Source: Halobacteriales archaeon QH_8_67_36
Lineage (GTDB): Archaea > Halobacteriota > Halobacteria > Halobacteriales > Haloarculaceae
Reading direction: 5' to 3'
DNA: 6,728 bases
Assembly (NCBI GenBank): GCA_003021755.1
Contig: PXQZ01000020.1
Location: forward strand, 1-6,728
The notes beneath the pieces were generated by a model. That model had not been told where the DNA came from and searched no databases. It saw only the letters and a list, made by a program, of their open reading frames with translations. Made by a program: the position numbers and the translations under genes. Shown here in pieces: positions 5,734 to 6,728 of this stretch (position 1 is the first letter of the stretch; the number at the start of each line of letters is the position of its first letter).

Positions 5734-5760
5734 TACGTTAGTACGTCAATACGTACGTAT
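5734..5760. promoter_or_regulatory. Phased TACGT array with palindrome across the start codon (operator candidate)
   Basis: TACGT occurs at 5734, 5742 and 5750, exactly 8 bases apart, and again at 5754. The last two form a perfect 12-base palindrome, ATACGTACGTAT (5749-5760), which overlaps the first two bases of the ATG. The array fills the space between TATA and translation start, where a repressor would block initiation. The regulator is unknown. Confidence 0.5.
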
Positions 5761-6064
5761 GAGTGATATGTTCGCCAGCGCCGACGAGGAAGACCTCGCC
5801 TTCGGACAGACAGTGTACGACGAGGACGGCGAGGAACTCGGCACGATTCGGGGCTTCGACCAGCACGGCTTCTACGTCTCCGTCGAGGACGGCATCCAGT
5901 CGCTCTCGGACGACCACCGGACCACCGGCGTCGCGGGCGAAGCCGAACTGATGTGGCGCTGCTGGGAGTGTGGTGCGATGGGCAACATCGACGAGAGCAT
6001 CCCCGAGGAGTGTCCCGATTGCGGCGCGCCGAAAGAGGAGATATACTACTGGACCGAGGACTGA
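5759..6064 (+). CDS. PRC-like plus zinc-ribbon (rubredoxin-like) small protein
   Basis: This 101-residue acidic protein has two parts. Residues 14-50 (AFGQTVYDEDGEELGTIRGF, then a HGFYVSVEDG turn) resemble a PRC-barrel-type beta domain. Residues 66-99 form a zinc ribbon or rubredoxin-like knuckle with Cys68, Cys71 (CWEC) and Cys85, Cys88 (CPDC), ending EEIYYWTED. I recognise it as a widespread haloarchaeal rubredoxin-like family (DUF7130, from memory). Its biochemical role is not established; metal binding by the four cysteines is inferred, and zinc or iron cannot be told apart by sequence. The ATG at 5759 is chosen because the TATA lies about 30 bases upstream; an ATG three codons later is an alternative. 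Upstream bases of the same open frame belong to metX in another frame. The gene follows metX by 34 bases but has its own promoter. Confidence 0.85.
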   Translation: MSDMFASADEEDLAFGQTVYDEDGEELGTIRGFDQHGFYVSVEDGIQSLSDDHRTTGVAGEAELMWRCWECGAMGNIDESIPEECPDCGAPKEEIYYWTED

Positions 6065-6087
6065 TCGACCGGTGAGAACTGATCCAT

Positions 6088-6116
6088 CGAACGAGCGGTC
6101 CCGGGCCGTGCGTTCG
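6088..6116. terminator. Imperfect palindrome in a convergent gap (bidirectional terminator candidate)
   Basis: A 29-base imperfect palindrome with CGAACG/CGTTCG outer arms, CGG/CCG inner arms and a CCCGGG centre lies between two converging stop codons (6064 and 6125). Position suggests a shared transcription end, but no oligo-T run is present on either strand. Confidence 0.3.
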
Positions 6117-6124
6117 TCTCTCCA

Positions 6125-6580
6125 CTAGTCCACGCGCTCGATACGGTCGGCGACGGCCGCGTCGACGCTCCCGCGTACCTGCTCTGCTGCCGACTCCGGC
6201 AGCGCGAACCGCAGGATAGCGTCCCGCCAGTCGGCGATGGCGACGCCGTCGGGGTCCCGGACGGCTGCACGGTCGAGATCGGCAAACAGTTCGGCGAGGT
6301 CGGCGAACGTCGCTTCGGTGAGTGTAACGGTGCCGACGGTGTGGTCGTCGGCGACGGTCACGCCATCGTGGCCCGACAGCGCCTCCAGTGCGTCGCGTCG
6401 CGGTCCCAGCAGGTCCATGCGGCGGCCGACGGCGAGGCGGAGCGATAGGCGCTCCGGGCGCCGCGGCGTCACGTCGAGGACGGCCGCGAGCGCGTCGATG
6501 GCCGCGTCCTCGTCAGTCGCCGGCGGGCGAAGCCGGTAGCTGGGTTCGGCCGACGGCCACGCCACCGATTCGGGGTCCAT
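6125..6580 (-). CDS. Uncharacterised acidic haloarchaeal protein (151 aa)
   Basis: I do not recognise a function. The 151-residue protein has no Cys, no signal peptide and no membrane segment, so it is probably cytosolic. It begins MDPESVAWPSAEPSYRLRP, followed by a helix-rich stretch (DEDAAIDALAAVLDV, 23-37), a strand-like LSLRLAVGRRMDLLGPRRDA (45-64), and an alternating Val/Thr segment (GVTVADDHTVGTVTLTEA, 73-90). A helix then precedes RDPDGVAIADWRDAILRFAL (108-127) and a charged C-terminal helix. The even acidic composition and strong third-position GC support real coding. The ATG at 6578-6580 is the first sensible start. No TATA is visible at leaderless distance; TAAACTAAAC on the minus strand near 6637-6646 would give a leader of about 35 bases. 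It converges on the zinc-ribbon gene and shares no operon with it. Confidence 0.7.
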   Translation of the reverse strand: MDPESVAWPSAEPSYRLRPPATDEDAAIDALAAVLDVTPRRPERLSLRLAVGRRMDLLGPRRDALEALSGHDGVTVADDHTVGTVTLTEATFADLAELFADLDRAAVRDPDGVAIADWRDAILRFALPESAAEQVRGSVDAAVADRIERVD

Positions 6581-6652
6581 ACCGGCCCTTTGGGACGGGC
6601 GCTGTTGTCGGTTCTGGTCCGTTCCGCCGAGGTCGCGTTTAGTTTAGCAGCA

Positions 6653-6728
6653 ATGGACTCAGAGAGCCAGAAAGCCCCGGCCTGCTACACTCGGGGGTGG
6701 TTCGAGAGAGTTTCCTCTCTCGTCATCA
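6653..6728 (+). CDS. Possible start of a gene cut by the window edge
   Basis: An ATG at 6653 opens a frame that stays open to the window end: MDSESQKAPACYTRGWFERV, then SSLVI. An AT-rich TTTAGTTTAG lies at 6637-6646, too close for a leaderless start at this ATG. The stretch also contains two hairpins, so it could instead be an untranslated leader or intergenic. Twenty-five codons are too few to assign a product; the call is weak. Confidence 0.22.
   Translation, partial: MDSESQKAPACYTRGWFERVSSLVI
6675..6722. repeat. Two adjacent stem-loops at the right window edge
   Basis: A CCCCG/CGGGG pair (from about 6675 to 6696, 12-base loop) is followed by a perfect 8-bp hairpin, CGAGAGAG-TTTC-CTCTCTCG (6703-6722). 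They could be part of a leader or a small RNA. Nothing beyond the window end can be seen to settle this. Confidence 0.4.

Noticed and set aside
5216..5758. N-terminal extension of the zinc-ribbon gene back into metX
   Set aside because: The extension is an out-of-frame reading of metX with basic, low-complexity composition; a TATA at 5726-5733 and the family-typical start support ATG 5759.
2521..6728. Shared YTRGW between the 13-residue upstream frame and the frame at the right edge
   Set aside because: Five residues in two unproven frames, with differing codons; too short to support homology.

Overview
The window is almost certainly from a halophilic archaeon (class Halobacteria). The evidence is the high GC content, the strongly acidic Asp/Glu-rich proteins, promoter-like AT motifs about 27-30 nt upstream of start codons (leaderless style), short oligo-T terminators, and familiar haloarchaeal gene families. 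I cannot name the genus with confidence. No RNA gene, CRISPR array, insertion sequence or integrase is visible. No gene-free stretch exceeds 300 bases; the longest gaps are 2525-2690 and 2967-3143.

Layout. (a) 1-273, plus strand: the last part (BRCT domain) of the NAD-dependent DNA ligase gene ligA. Its first ~60 bases are not ligA in sense orientation. They are an inverted copy of bases further inside the same gene, so the window edge is a fold-back junction and probably an assembly or amplification artefact. (b) 384-2524, minus strand: a two-gene ABC-2 type transporter operon (ATPase, then permease, ATGA overlap, strong internal Shine-Dalgarno). The permease carries a large outward-facing domain rich in N-glycosylation sequons. 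(c) 2691-2966, minus strand: a small uncharacterised haloarchaeal protein. The 166-bp gap between it and the ABC operon holds a duplicated 16-bp element, a compact hairpin and a tiny upstream reading frame. (d) 3144-5724, plus strand: metY-metX, one base apart, the acetylation/direct-sulfhydrylation route to homocysteine. MetX activates homoserine and MetY exchanges the acyl group for sulfide. (e) 5759-6064, plus strand: a 101-residue PRC-like/zinc-ribbon (rubredoxin-like) protein with its own promoter and a striking phased TACGT array across its start codon. (f) 6125-6580, minus strand: an uncharacterised acidic protein convergent to it. (g) 6581-6728: a leader-like region with two hairpins and perhaps the start of a further plus-strand gene cut by the window edge.

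The most interesting signal is a pair of related ~41-bp sequences, one inside metY and one inside metX. They are 35/41 identical, lie in the same reading frame, have a palindromic 3' half, and each encodes an Ala/Ser-rich surface insertion in an otherwise canonical enzyme. This looks like a dispersed, protein-coding palindromic mini-element that has landed in two adjacent genes of one pathway.
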